Shown: positions 12,549 to 19,907 of the stretch, piece by piece | How the letters are laid out: every line of letters begins with the position of its first letter | Position numbering within the stretch: the first letter of the stretch is position 1 | DNA from: a virus | Strand: one strand, 5' to 3' | IMG/VR virus record: IMGVR_UViG_3300015372_000024 | Coordinates: 1 to 24,081 of that record | Length of the DNA stretch: 24,081 nucleotides | The notes under the pieces: model-generated | Databases searched by the model: none | The model's input: only the letters and a program-made list of their open reading frames with translations | Told to the model about the DNA's origin: nothing | Program-made: the position numbers and the translations under genes

Positions 12549-12815
12549 AGGTTGGCCCCCTCCATTGGAGCGATCAGTTGTCCGGTAAAACGCTGAACGG
12601 GAAATCGGGACTGTGCACGGTACGCGCAGAGTTGCCGGAAACAAAATCACCTGTGCGCGCTGTGCACAATTCAGTGGAAAGTCGGTCAGTGGTGCTGACG
12701 CACACGAGCGAGCGACTATCCGCGAATCACGTAACATCGAGCAAATAAACTGATGGCGCGCTCCATCGCCGGGGGTATGCTGCCCTATTCAACAAATCGG
12801 AAAGGGACTGACGCA
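12549..12815. promoter_or_regulatory. Divergent control region between replication and early operons
   Basis: Leftward (12548) and rightward (12816) genes diverge here. Candidate operator elements are TGTGCAC (12612-12618), CTGTGC at 12611, 12651 and 12660, the palindrome TGTGCACA (12661-12668), and GTCAG-TGGTG-CTGAC at about 12683-12699. I could not fix a convincing pair of sigma-70 boxes in either direction. An in-frame ATG at 12753 extends the rightward frame but has a poor ribosome-binding site. Confidence 0.5.
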
Positions 12816-13577
12816 ATGAGCAACGAACTCAAGCACCCTAGGGCGCTGGCCATCGCCAAGAAAGGTGAGAGCGCACTTTGGGATATGGGCGACTACCTGA
12901 TTGAGATCGGCGGCAGAGACGCGAAGCTGGCGGAGGTTTCCGAAGAACTGAGTGAGCACGGATACCCTCAATATACCCCGCAGTATATGGGGATGCTCCG
13001 TGGGACTGCTCTGGCATTCAATCCCGTAAACCGGGTTTACGCTGTATCGTGGACCGCTCACTACGTCGCTGGATCGTCTGAGGTCCTTCAGGCGGTAATT
13101 GCCGCCGCTAAAGCGCAGGGCCGTAAGGGTGTCTCCAAGCGGTTTGTCCAGCAAGTGATGAACGGCATGGATGCGGATCACCGCGCCAAGCGTAAGGGTC
13201 TTTCGATCAGAGCCGAAAAAGCGGCTGTTCGCGCTGAGGCCAAGGGTGACAGAAAAGCCGCCGAACGTAATCGCGAACGCGCTCGTAAACTGAAGGGCGC
13301 GCCGCAACGCGATCCGTCTAAACGTATCGCACCGAAGCCGGAAGATACTCCGCTGTTGGTGATCAAGTCTAAGTTCATGGCTGACAGTTCGGAGGCGCTG
13401 GCATTAGTCAAGCGCATGGATAAGGAAATCAGCCCGCACATTGATGACCTGTCGAAGGCGTTCATCACCGGCAGCGTCGAAGAACTTCTGGAAATCGCTG
13501 AAAACTTCCGGAAGCTGGCTGCGAAGCTCAATCGCAACCAGACTAATAAGCGCTCGCATTTACATGCGGTCGCTTGA
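12816..13577 (+). CDS. Putative DNA-binding regulator, first rightward gene (253 aa)
   Basis: No named family. Residues 10-60 include AKKGESALWDMGDYLIEIGG and VSEELSEHGYPQYTPQYMGM, which reads like a helix-turn-helix arrangement; NRVYAVSWTAHYVAGSSEVLQ and KGVSKRFVQQVMNG follow. A highly basic coiled segment (about 130-180) and an acidic helical C-terminus complete it. Proteins with this R/S/H-A-A pattern occur in phage early operons and are assumed to bind DNA. Its place immediately right of the divergent region fits a repressor or switch protein, but that is inference. ATG 12816 follows GGAAAGGG within about eight bases and is preferred over ATG 12753. Confidence 0.65.
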   Translation: MSNELKHPRALAIAKKGESALWDMGDYLIEIGGRDAKLAEVSEELSEHGYPQYTPQYMGMLRGTALAFNPVNRVYAVSWTAHYVAGSSEVLQAVIAAAKAQGRKGVSKRFVQQVMNGMDADHRAKRKGLSIRAEKAAVRAEAKGDRKAAERNRERARKLKGAPQRDPSKRIAPKPEDTPLLVIKSKFMADSSEALALVKRMDKEISPHIDDLSKAFITGSVEELLEIAENFRKLAAKLNRNQTNKRSHLHAVA

Positions 13578-13596
13578 GCATAACGGAGGGCATTGT

Positions 13597-14097
13597 ATGC
13601 CTGATAAAATCCAAACGTGGCGGGACCAGATCATTGAAGCGATGTTCGATGCGCTGCCTGCCACGAGTTATTATGAGTTGATGAAGAAGATTAACTCCGC
13701 CAAGCGGTGGCACATAAGCATTGGTGACGTGAGCAACGCACTCACGCATTTGCGCCGCAACTCGGCGGAGTATGGATGGAGCGTCCCGCATATCAAGCGC
13801 GGGATGGCTGGCCGTAGAGACAAGAACCGGCTCTTTGCCTTGCTGGTTGATCGCGACGGCCACTATGAGCTGGACAGCAATCCAGAAGCTAAGGTCCATC
13901 TAAATAATGGTGCTATGGCGACAACGCAACACGCTGCCACGATGCTGAGCAATGAGGCAGCGGCACTGCGTATCGCCGCCACGGCGACGCGCTCGCTCAG
14001 TGCGAGGGCGCGTATGAATGATCTTTGCGACGACTTTGAGTACGTCGTCCGTAAGGCGAAGTCTCTGTTGGCAGAGATCAAGCGCGACGCCGCATAA
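13597..14097 (+). CDS. Hypothetical protein, possible winged helix (166 aa)
   Basis: The 166-residue product has an N-terminal segment WRDQIIEAMFDALPATSYYE, then MKKINSAKRWHISIGDVSNA and LTHLRRNSAEYGWSVPHIKRG, a pattern compatible with a winged-helix fold in which two helices precede a basic hairpin. A C-terminal helical half follows (about 100-166). GGAGGG at 13585-13590 lies six bases before the ATG. It shares the transcript of the putative regulator upstream and is followed by a terminator. A regulatory role is likely but not proven. Confidence 0.65.
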   Translation: MPDKIQTWRDQIIEAMFDALPATSYYELMKKINSAKRWHISIGDVSNALTHLRRNSAEYGWSVPHIKRGMAGRRDKNRLFALLVDRDGHYELDSNPEAKVHLNNGAMATTQHAATMLSNEAAALRIAATATRSLSARARMNDLCDDFEYVVRKAKSLLAEIKRDAA

Positions 14098-14111
14098 GGC
14101 GTTACGTTGAG

Positions 14112-14142
14112 AGCCGGGGCATCATCGCTGCCCCGGCTTTTT
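14112..14142 (+). terminator. Intrinsic terminator
   Basis: AGCCGGGGCA (14112-14121) and TGCCCCGGCT (14129-14138) make a perfect 10-base-pair stem around TCATCGC, ending in five T residues. It separates the two-gene regulator unit from the zinc-finger and recombination operon. Confidence 0.9.
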
Positions 14143-14163
14143 CACAGCCGAGTAAAATCTGTG

Positions 14164-14199
14164 CTGGCGATATTTGGACGTGGGGGTATTATGTCCGCA
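14164..14199 (+). promoter_or_regulatory. Promoter with ATTATGTCC element
   Basis: CTGGCG (14164-14169), a 17-base spacer, and TATTAT (14187-14192) fit a sigma-70 promoter with a good -10 and a poor -35. The -10 continues into ATTATGTCC, an extension shared with promoters at 15300 and 20740. It lies right after the terminator and before the gene at 14230. Confidence 0.55.
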
Positions 14200-14229
14200 C
14201 TGTAACTTCATCAAAATTGGAGCAGTGCT

Positions 14230-14901
14230 ATGTCAGCAACGCAGCTATTCGAACCATGCCAAGTTGAGTACGGCGGTAAGCCATCGCGCGGCCTACGCAT
14301 CGATTGCGGTAAGTGCGGAAAAGTTCACAAGATACCAATGAACCAACTGGCGCACGGCCAGAAGGAAGATCAGCAGAACCGTATCGCCACTCGTAAGTTC
14401 GAGCAGTCCGGCTGGCTCATAGGCAACCGCATTAAGGACCATCGTTGTCCTGAATGCTATGCCGCCGAGCGACCAAAGCCGCAATTGCATGTTGTCGCGG
14501 ATGAAGGCAAGGCGCGTGAACTGACCAAGGAAGATCGCCGCATCATCTTCGCTAAGTTAAATGACGTCTACGTGGATGAGCAGACCGGCTACTCGGCATC
14601 ATGGTCTGATACTGCGGTGGCAAAAGACCTCGGTGTTATGCCGGAATGGGTCAAGCAAATCCGCGAAGAAAACTTCGGCCCGCTTGGGGTCAATCCTGAA
14701 ATCGCCGCGCTGATATCCGAGGCCCGTCTGATCAATGGACAGGTCAAGGAAAAGGGCGCAGACGCCAGCCGCCTCATGTCAGAGATCGATAAGGTACGCG
14801 CCGCCGCGCAGACCATTGCCGGTGATATACAGCGTTTGGCCGCGCGTACTGAGGTGATCGAGCGTAAAATCCTTCAGATAGAGAAAGGGCTGCGGTCATG
14901 A
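14230..14901 (+). CDS. Cys4 zinc-binding, coiled-coil phage protein (223 aa)
   Basis: CGKC (26-29) and CPEC (73-76) form a likely four-Cys zinc site bracketing about 43 residues. A middle region (about 93-150: ELTKEDRRIIFAKLNDVYV, GYSASWSDTAVAKDLGVM, PEWVKQIREENFGPLG) resembles a helix-turn-helix, and the last 70 residues form a coiled coil. Zinc plus helix-turn-helix plus coiled coil suggests a dimeric DNA-binding protein, possibly an early regulator, although no named family comes to mind. The start follows AAATTGGAG by six bases. ATGA overlap with the zinc-ribbon gene downstream. Confidence 0.75.
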   Translation: MSATQLFEPCQVEYGGKPSRGLRIDCGKCGKVHKIPMNQLAHGQKEDQQNRIATRKFEQSGWLIGNRIKDHRCPECYAAERPKPQLHVVADEGKARELTKEDRRIIFAKLNDVYVDEQTGYSASWSDTAVAKDLGVMPEWVKQIREENFGPLGVNPEIAALISEARLINGQVKEKGADASRLMSEIDKVRAAAQTIAGDIQRLAARTEVIERKILQIEKGLRS

Positions 14902-15125
14902 GGGTCTTTCCGTGGGACAAGGTCATGGCTGATGCCGACGCCAAGATGAAGGCTTCTCCGCACGTTCACATCTACCAGCAATTCAACTGCGAGCATTGCG
15001 GTGCCAAGCAGACGATGGACACGCCGGACATTTTCTACGAAACCGGCACTTGCGAAGAATGCAAGAAAATCACTAACATCAAAAAGAACGGCATGAACTT
15101 CATGATGCACTTGGGCAGGCAGTGA
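14898..15125 (+). CDS. Zinc-ribbon protein (75 aa)
   Basis: A short zinc-ribbon: CEHC at residues 31-34 and CEEC at 52-55, with an ETG turn between. The C-terminal segment (KKITNIKKNGMNFMMHLG) is basic then hydrophobic. Such proteins usually assist nucleic-acid or protein contacts. It starts at the ATGA junction of the preceding zinc gene and ends at a GTGA junction with a tiny membrane-protein gene. Confidence 0.7.
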   Translation: MRVFPWDKVMADADAKMKASPHVHIYQQFNCEHCGAKQTMDTPDIFYETGTCEECKKITNIKKNGMNFMMHLGRQ

Positions 15126-15280
15126 TATTGAATGAGGGTTGGATATACGCGGTAGCCTGCATTGTTTACGTGATTTACTTCTGCGCGGTGTGGCGCTACC
15201 CGCCGTTAACCTTTCTCCGTCACATTGACCGCACCATTGACCGCGCCTGCGCCCTGTTGACGAGGCAATATTTCCGCTAG
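15122..15280 (+). CDS. Tiny one-helix membrane protein, GTG start (52 aa)
   Basis: Fifty-two residues beginning with GTG 15122, which overlaps the previous stop (GTGA). One hydrophobic helix spans about residues 6-24 (GWIYAVACIVYVIYFCAVW), followed by a basic amphipathic tail (FLRHIDRTIDRACALLTRQ) likely on the cytoplasmic face. TTG 15128 is an alternative start. There is no strong separate ribosome-binding site, so translation would depend on coupling. No family recognised. Confidence 0.5.
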   Translation: MILNEGWIYAVACIVYVIYFCAVWRYPPLTFLRHIDRTIDRACALLTRQYFR

Positions 15281-15312
15281 AAGTCTCGCTGCCATAGGCT
15301 ATTATGCCCGTG
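15277..15312 (+). promoter_or_regulatory. Promoter with ATTATGCCC element
   Basis: TATTAT (15300-15305) continues into ATTATGCCC, matching the elements at 14187 and 20740; 17 bases upstream is CTAGAA (15277-15282), a weak -35. It would drive the ERF and YqaJ genes. Confidence 0.5.
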
Positions 15313-15341
15313 GTTACGTCATTCAAGAAATGGAGAATCCA

Positions 15342-16142
15342 ATGGCGACAAGAACCGCTCGCGTGGTGAAGATACCGCGCGCCAAATCAGTCGCGGTGCG
15401 CGAGCATCCCACGAACATTCTCAGCATCATCGCCCACGCTGCGGCTGATCCAGCCGTGATGCCGGACAAGATGCGCGCCCTGCTCGATATGCAAAAGGAA
15501 ATAATGGCTGAAGAAGCCCGCATGGCCTTCACAGCCGATTACATCAAAATGTCCGGTGAGCTCCCCGTCATCGACGCCACGGGCCGTATCGAGATACGTG
15601 AAAAGGTTGGCGGCGAGCGCACCGGACGCATCATGCAGGCGACGCCCTATGCGACCTACAACGTGATCTGGAAAACCGTCAAGCCGATTTTACAGGAGCA
15701 TCACTTCGCACTTTTGCATAGCAATGAAGCATCAGCCGATGGGCGCGTGATCGTCAGGTCGACGCTCATGCACGACAAGGGGCATCAGAGAGAAAGCGTC
15801 ATCCCGCTGCCGTTGGAAACCAGCGGCTCCAAGAACAACGTGCAGGGATACGGCAGTTCTACGAGTTACGGTAAACGCTACAACACCGTGCAGTTGCTCA
15901 ATCTGATAAGTGAAGCGCCGGAAGAACGCGACACTGATGGCGTTGAAGTCATCGACCAGAAGCAACTGGAAGAACTGATCGCGCTGGCTGATGAAGTCGG
16001 GGCCGATAAGCGCCGGTTCTGCGAATCCATGAACATTCCATCCATGAAGGATTTGCCGGTCGCTCGCTTGGCTGAAGCCAATGCGCTCCTGAAGCTGAAG
16101 GCGGCACGGGCCAAGCTGAAGGAGAATACCGATGCAAAGTGA
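15342..16142 (+). CDS. erf: ERF-family single-strand annealing protein (266 aa)
   Basis: The ERF signature lies at residues 165-190: NNVQGYGSSTSYGKRY followed by NTVQLLNLISE. Upstream are MAFTADYIKMSGELPVI (about 61-77) and ATPYATYNVIWKTVKPILQE (100-119), the usual ERF core. ERF proteins anneal complementary single strands for phage recombination and genome circularisation, forming rings on DNA. The partner nuclease is the next gene, overlapping by 11 bases. The start at 15342 follows the AAATGGAG leader (15328-15335) by six bases; an in-frame ATG at 15330 is part of that leader. The C-terminal 60 residues are helical and variable, as is usual. Confidence 0.92.
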   Translation: MATRTARVVKIPRAKSVAVREHPTNILSIIAHAAADPAVMPDKMRALLDMQKEIMAEEARMAFTADYIKMSGELPVIDATGRIEIREKVGGERTGRIMQATPYATYNVIWKTVKPILQEHHFALLHSNEASADGRVIVRSTLMHDKGHQRESVIPLPLETSGSKNNVQGYGSSTSYGKRYNTVQLLNLISEAPEERDTDGVEVIDQKQLEELIALADEVGADKRRFCESMNIPSMKDLPVARLAEANALLKLKAARAKLKENTDAK

Positions 16143-16788
16143 GGATCTCATTCAAGGGTCGCAGGAATGGCTCGACTATCGCTGCGGTCGGGTCACTGCA
16201 TCCGGCATCGTCGCGCTCATGGCCAAAAGCTCTACGACCGGTAACTGGTTGGCCAGCCGTGCAAACTACATGGCGGAGAAGGTGGCCGAGCGGTTCACCA
16301 AAACGCCAGCCGCTTCCTACGTGAATGACGCCATGCGTTGGGGATTGGAAAAAGAGCCTGATGCGCGGCGCGTCTATTCACTGTTGCTGGACGTGGACGT
16401 GAAGGAGGTCGGCTTCGTGAACCATCCGACAATCCCGCTGAGCGGATGCAGCCCTGACGGTCTGGTCAGTGACGATGGCCTCATTGAAATCAAGTGTCCG
16501 TATACGGCCACGCATATCGAAACTCTGCTCACACAGAAGATAGATCACAAATACATCGTACAGATGCAATGGCAGATGGCCTGCGCCGACCGGCTGTGGT
16601 GCGATTACGTTTCCTTTGATCCACGGCTTGAACCACGGATGCAGTTGTTCGTGAAGCGTGTGCGGCGTGACATGAACATGATCGAGGATATGGAAAAGCA
16701 CGTCATCCAATTTCTCTATGAGCTTGATGATGTGATGGCCAAGTTGAACACGCTGTATCCGTATCCTGAAGAAGCGGTGGCTGCATGA
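16132..16788 (+). CDS. YqaJ/lambda-exonuclease-type recombination nuclease (218 aa)
   Basis: Conserved blocks of the YqaJ viral recombinase family: QGSQEWLDYRCGRVTAS (8-24); GLEKEPDARRVY (71-82) with the motif Glu; SGCSPDG with Asp109; IEIKCP with Glu119 and Lys121; and YIVQMQWQMA with Gln144. Asp109, Glu119 and Lys121 make the D...ExK metal-binding catalytic core. The enzyme should digest 5' ends of double-stranded DNA to give 3' single strands for the ERF partner. Length matches the family. Overlap at both ends (11 bases with ERF, ATGA with the next gene) indicates tight coupling. Confidence 0.93.
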   Translation: MQSEDLIQGSQEWLDYRCGRVTASGIVALMAKSSTTGNWLASRANYMAEKVAERFTKTPAASYVNDAMRWGLEKEPDARRVYSLLLDVDVKEVGFVNHPTIPLSGCSPDGLVSDDGLIEIKCPYTATHIETLLTQKIDHKYIVQMQWQMACADRLWCDYVSFDPRLEPRMQLFVKRVRRDMNMIEDMEKHVIQFLYELDDVMAKLNTLYPYPEEAVAA

Positions 16789-17057
16789 AACCGCATTTCC
16801 TGTCTGAAGGAATAGAAATGCCCCCGGCTGAATGTCCGAACTGCGGTTTTGTCAGCGATATGGCGTCTGCCATCGATAATGAAAATGCAAAGCTAAAGCC
16901 GGGGGACGTGTCGATCTGCATAGCCTGCGGACACCTGATGGTTGCCAAGGATGACCTGACCTTTCGCAATCCCACCGATGATGAAATCAAGAATTGCGCG
17001 GGCGATGAACGCATCGTTGCGATCATGACCGCGCTGCATCATGTGAAGTCAAAATGA
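16785..17057 (+). CDS. Zinc-ribbon protein (90 aa)
   Basis: CPNC (17-20) and CIAC (45-48) form a four-Cys zinc ribbon; an acidic C-terminal region (DDEIKNCAGDE) follows. Two starts are possible: ATG 16785 in an ATGA junction with the nuclease gene, or ATG 16818 (MPPAECPNC), which has AAGGA six bases upstream and gives a 79-residue protein. I list the longer one because junction starts dominate this operon. It lies between the nuclease and a conserved phage protein, so a recombination-accessory role is possible. Confidence 0.7.
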   Translation: MKPHFLSEGIEMPPAECPNCGFVSDMASAIDNENAKLKPGDVSICIACGHLMVAKDDLTFRNPTDDEIKNCAGDERIVAIMTALHHVKSK

Positions 17058-17575
17058 ACGCCCCGCTGTATTTCCGTTGGTACGATGATTATGCCATGCA
17101 TCCGTTGCCGCGCCATTTACCGCTGGCGCGCAAGCAGTTCGAACTCGGCAAAGTCTACCGGCTGGAAGTCATCGAGGAACGATCGGGCTCGGCGCATCGC
17201 AGATACTTCGCTGCGGTGCGTGAGGCGTGGATGCAGTTGCCGGAAGCAAAAGCCGAGACATACCCGACACCGGATCATCTGCGCCGATGGGCGCTTATCA
17301 AGACCGGCTACCATGATGAACGCGCCATAGCCTGCGGCAGCGAAGCCGAAGCGGTGAAGGTGGCCAGCTTCATCAAGCCGATGGACAGCTTTGCCGTGGT
17401 CACGCTCAAAGGTGACGTGGTGAAGGTCTACACCGCCAAGAGCCAGAGCATGAGGCGCATGGACAAGGATACGTTTCAGAAAAGTTCGCAGGCGGTTCTC
17501 GATTGCTTGAGTGAAGTGATCGGCGTGAAGCGCAGTGAATTGGAAAAGGAGGGCGAGCGTGGGGCCAACACTTGA
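17054..17575 (+). CDS. Conserved phage protein (173 aa), function unknown
   Basis: It matches a pattern common in phage early operons: ARKQFELGKVYRLEVIEERS (25-44), HRRYFAAVREAWMQLPE (48-64), YPTPDHLRRWALIKTGYHDE, VASFIKPMDSFAVVTLKG, VYTAKSQSMRRMDKDTF, then a C-terminal helix AVLDCLSEVIGV. Length is typical. The neighbours ERF and YqaJ suggest a recombination or Holliday-junction role, as with NinB-type proteins, but I do not see NinB motifs and do not assign it. It overlaps both neighbours (ATGA at 17054; 17 bases at its 3' end). Confidence 0.75.
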   Translation: MNAPLYFRWYDDYAMHPLPRHLPLARKQFELGKVYRLEVIEERSGSAHRRYFAAVREAWMQLPEAKAETYPTPDHLRRWALIKTGYHDERAIACGSEAEAVKVASFIKPMDSFAVVTLKGDVVKVYTAKSQSMRRMDKDTFQKSSQAVLDCLSEVIGVKRSELEKEGERGANT

Positions 17576-17855
17576 TTCCAAAAATGCCGCCATGAGAGCA
17601 TTGAAAACATCCAGAGAAATACAGCCATTGCTAGCCGGTCTTGGTCCCGACATTCAGGGGGCGGTGCTGGCAGACCTCGTATCGCTGTGGGTCGCCGGTC
17701 ACGCCCCCGAGTTAAGAGAGACTATGATGCACGATTGGTTTGATGCCATGAAGGAACTGATCGCACCGAGTGAATTGCAGATCATGGAGCAGTTGGAGCA
17801 GTTGGAGCAGTTGGGACTTAATCCGTGGAGGAATCCCGATGGGAAGAATGTCTGA
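17559..17855 (+). CDS. Conserved small phage protein, GTG start (98 aa)
   Basis: A mostly helical 98-residue protein with AVLADLVSLWVAGHAPELRE (about 38-57), seen in many phage early regions, then a helical C-terminus. GTG 17559 follows GGAGGG (17548-17553) by five bases, which is stronger than any ATG. The 3' part contains three tandem copies of GAGCAGTTG (17787-17813) coding for EQL repeats, which extend an amphipathic helix. It overlaps the preceding and following genes by 17 bases each. Function unknown. Confidence 0.7.
   Translation: MGPTLDSKNAAMRALKTSREIQPLLAGLGPDIQGAVLADLVSLWVAGHAPELRETMMHDWFDAMKELIAPSELQIMEQLEQLEQLGLNPWRNPDGKNV
17787..17813 (+). repeat. Three tandem copies of GAGCAGTTG
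   Basis: Exact 9-base units at 17787, 17796 and 17805, in frame, encoding EQL three times. Replication slippage could change copy number without shifting the frame. Confidence 0.85.
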
Positions 17856-18204
17856 TGCTGCCTTCGGTGATGATCTGTTCAGTGCGCCGCCGCCGCCGCG
17901 CGATAGCACGAAGGCGCGTGAGGCGCGTGATGCAGGCATCGCGCAAGTCCTCGATCACAATGAGGCATGGCGGATTGCCGCCTTGGCAGAAATGGAGAAA
18001 TTGTTTCGCGGATGGGTCGGCACCGCCGAGGACATTCGCATCAACATCACGCCCAAGGTCGGCGTTCCCAAGCATCCGAATGCGTGGGGTGGCCTGATGA
18101 ACGCGGCCCTCAAGCGCGGCTGGTTCACGCCGACTGGAAAGTGGATTTCACCGACTGATGTTAAGAGCCACAGCCGACCAACGCGCGAGTATAGGCGCAC
18201 ATGA
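17839..18204 (+). CDS. Conserved phage protein with HPNAWGGL motif (121 aa)
   Basis: Residues 35-121 match a common phage type: NEAWRIAALAEMEKL, TAEDIRINI, VGVPKHPNAWGGLMNAALKRGWF, PTGKW, and a terminal SHSRPTREYRRT. I recall such proteins beside recombination genes but no function. The N-terminal 30 residues are acidic and Pro-rich (SAPPPPRD). GGAGG (17827-17831) is seven bases before ATG 17839; a second ATG at 17848 is possible. The basic C-terminus may bind nucleic acid. Confidence 0.72.
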   Translation: MGRMSDAAFGDDLFSAPPPPRDSTKAREARDAGIAQVLDHNEAWRIAALAEMEKLFRGWVGTAEDIRINITPKVGVPKHPNAWGGLMNAALKRGWFTPTGKWISPTDVKSHSRPTREYRRT

Positions 18205-18216
18205 CCGGAGAGCATT

Positions 18217-18393
18217 ATGGGCACCGATAATCCGATAATCGAACCGCAAATGCTGAAACTGGTCAAAGCCGACCGGCTGGTGACCATCGAACGCTGTGCG
18301 GAAGTTGCTGAACGATGGCGTGAATGGGATGACAGACCACCTTCGCCGGAAGCGATCGCCGCCGCCATCCGCAAGCTGAAGGATACGGCATGA
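18217..18393 (+). CDS. Small hypothetical protein (58 aa)
   Basis: Fifty-eight residues, charged and helical: MLKLVKADRLVTIERCAEVAE then AERWREWDD and PEAIAAAIRKLK. GGAG at 18207-18210 lies six bases before the ATG, and the stop overlaps the next start (ATGA at 18390). No family recognised. Confidence 0.6.
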   Translation: MGTDNPIIEPQMLKLVKADRLVTIERCAEVAERWREWDDRPPSPEAIAAAIRKLKDTA

Positions 18394-18854
18394 GAGCATA
18401 TCGCCCCTACATTCCCTATAGTGTGCGCGCTCTGGTCGCTGAGCGGCAGGCTGACGCCAAGGGTTTTCGTCCTGACCCTAAGCTGCCAGCGAACCTGCGC
18501 CTGCGCTCTTGCCTTATATTCTTGTTCGGTACGGCCAAGGTCCATCTTGATCATGACCCGGCGCTGGAAAACCGTACCAAAATCATGCGACGGGATGGCC
18601 AGATCGGCGGATACATTCCGCCCGCAAATGATCCGAACTTTCTAATTTATCGCATCGCCGAAGATCACAGGATCAAGACCTATGTCCGTGGCGACGGCGC
18701 TCTCCGCAGTGACGTATCGCAGCATCGCTACCTCAAGCGCGTCGCCAGCAACCGCAAACCCAAGGCTGCTTTCAAGCCGCACCGCACCAAACACATCAGG
18801 AGATTTCCTAATGATGCAACCGTCATTCGAGGACATGATCAGAAAGCTAAGTAA
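18390..18854 (+). CDS. Conserved phage protein with LDHDPAL motif (154 aa)
   Basis: The central motif VHLDHDPALENR (about 51-62), followed by YIPPANDPNFLIYR (75-88) and EDHRIKTYVRGDGALRSDVSQ (90-110), is a pattern I recall from many phage proteins sometimes labelled HNH-like. The DHDPAL and DH residues could bind a metal, but a full HNH set is not evident. The C-terminus is very basic (KPHRTKHIRR), consistent with nucleic-acid contact. It overlaps the preceding gene by ATGA and the following by 44 bases. Confidence 0.7.
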   Translation: MRAYRPYIPYSVRALVAERQADAKGFRPDPKLPANLRLRSCLIFLFGTAKVHLDHDPALENRTKIMRRDGQIGGYIPPANDPNFLIYRIAEDHRIKTYVRGDGALRSDVSQHRYLKRVASNRKPKAAFKPHRTKHIRRFPNDATVIRGHDQKAK

Positions 18855-19206
18855 ATTGCAGCGGGATTTTCTAGTCGATCACGTCGACGGCCTGCGTCCG
18901 TTCGTGGACCAGCCCATTGAAAATCAAACACGCGAGTCGCTCGTGGCGCGCAAGCTTGTGCGCTATGAGCCGCTCGCGCGGTCACAGTTGGGAGCGCCCA
19001 ATGGCACGATGCTGACGGATGCAGGCAGAGAGGCGCTGTGCTGGCTGTTGGGGCAATACGCTGATGCCCTGATGCGCGGCATAGCGGCCCGCTGTTTAGA
19101 TCAAAGGAGTGAGGCTGAATTGCTGAGGGTATTAACCGAGAGTGCAACACATTGGAGCGTCTATGACAGAATCGCAAGAAACACGGATGCCGCCGCCGCC
19201 ACCTAA
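18811..19206 (+). CDS. Hypothetical protein (131 aa)
   Basis: Residues 5-60 are helical with a possible winged-helix pattern (MIRKLSKLQRDFLVDHVDG, ESLVARKLVRYEPLA), then LTDAGREALCWLLGQYADAL, which resembles the tail of small MarR-like or wHTH proteins where LTDAGRxAL is common. A DNA-binding role is therefore plausible. GGAG (18799-18802) is eight bases before ATG 18811. It overlaps both neighbours by 44 bases, so both ends are read in two frames. Confidence 0.6.
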   Translation: MMQPSFEDMIRKLSKLQRDFLVDHVDGLRPFVDQPIENQTRESLVARKLVRYEPLARSQLGAPNGTMLTDAGREALCWLLGQYADALMRGIAARCLDQRSEAELLRVLTESATHWSVYDRIARNTDAAAAT

Positions 19207-19468
19207 CATAATGGCTGAGCGCCCGCCGCTGGCAGAACCATTTTCTGAAACTGATCCGCCGCCCTATACGCGGACACCGGAGCGGCTGTCGCGCGGTATG
19301 CCGCCGCCACCGGATGAAACGCCGCTGGCCATTGACCGGCAATGGGATGAAAACCGGAGGTACGAGCGTAACCTGATAATGGCAAGCTGCGTCGTTGCCG
19401 TGCTGGCGTGTTTCACAGCGGCCACGCTGGCGATGATTGCTTTTTCTTTGATACGAACAGGGGGATAA
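19163..19468 (+). CDS. Proline-rich, C-terminally anchored membrane protein (101 aa)
   Basis: The first 70 residues are polar and Pro-rich (RMPPPPPNIMAERPPLAEP, GMPPPPDETPLA). A single hydrophobic helix at about 75-98 (NLIMASCVVAVLACFTAATL) ends near the C-terminus, giving a tail-anchored cytoplasmic domain. GGAG of an ATTGGAG leader (19153-19156) lies six bases upstream of the ATG. Role unknown. It sits before a coiled-coil protein that may be co-expressed. Confidence 0.6.
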   Translation: MTESQETRMPPPPPNIMAERPPLAEPFSETDPPPYTRTPERLSRGMPPPPDETPLAIDRQWDENRRYERNLIMASCVVAVLACFTAATLAMIAFSLIRTGG

Positions 19469-19469
19469 G

Positions 19470-19907
19470 ATGACACATGAAATTCCGACTGCCACCATTC
19501 CGAGGAAAGCGCCTATCGCGAAATCAATCGTGCGCGGTAATGGCACTCCTGAAATAGCGGAGCCGACATTGCCTGAACATCGCCAGAAACAAGTCGAAGC
19601 CGGATTGGCAACGTACCAGACGGTGTTGGCTGAACGTGATGACCTCGAGCGCAAGCTGCATCAGGCCAACCTGAAGATTGAGGAAATGAGCGTCCAGCTT
19701 AACTCGCTCAACAGTCTGACCAACATGCTTGAGTCCGGTTTCAAGAGCAAGGAACTGGAAATGGAGGGTCGCCTCGCGCGCCATCAGCGTGAGCGCGATG
19801 AAGCGGTAACACGCGCGGCCAAGCTGGAAGCCACGCTCGCGAATATGTTCGCCATGCTGGCTGACGCCATGAACGGGGGAATTAATGAGAGCGACCATAG
19901 AGGTTGA
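19470..19907 (+). CDS. Coiled-coil protein (145 aa)
   Basis: Residues about 38-135 show heptad-like spacing (AERDDLERKLHQANLKIEEM, SVQLNSLNSLTNMLESGFKS, ARHQRERDEAVTRAAKLEAT), so a long coiled coil is likely. The N-terminal 35 residues are disordered. It starts one base after the previous stop with GGGGGA upstream and overlaps the next gene by 23 bases. Function unknown; it could be structural or scaffolding, but no late genes adjoin. Confidence 0.62.
   Translation: MTHEIPTATIPRKAPIAKSIVRGNGTPEIAEPTLPEHRQKQVEAGLATYQTVLAERDDLERKLHQANLKIEEMSVQLNSLNSLTNMLESGFKSKELEMEGRLARHQRERDEAVTRAAKLEATLANMFAMLADAMNGGINESDHRG

Noticed and set aside
12753-12815. Upstream start (ATG 12753) for the rightward regulator
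   Set aside because: No Shine-Dalgarno; ATG 12816 has GGAAAGGG at suitable distance.
17991-17998. AAATGGAG as another leader
   Set aside because: It lies inside coding sequence (AEMEKL) with no suitable start codon after it.
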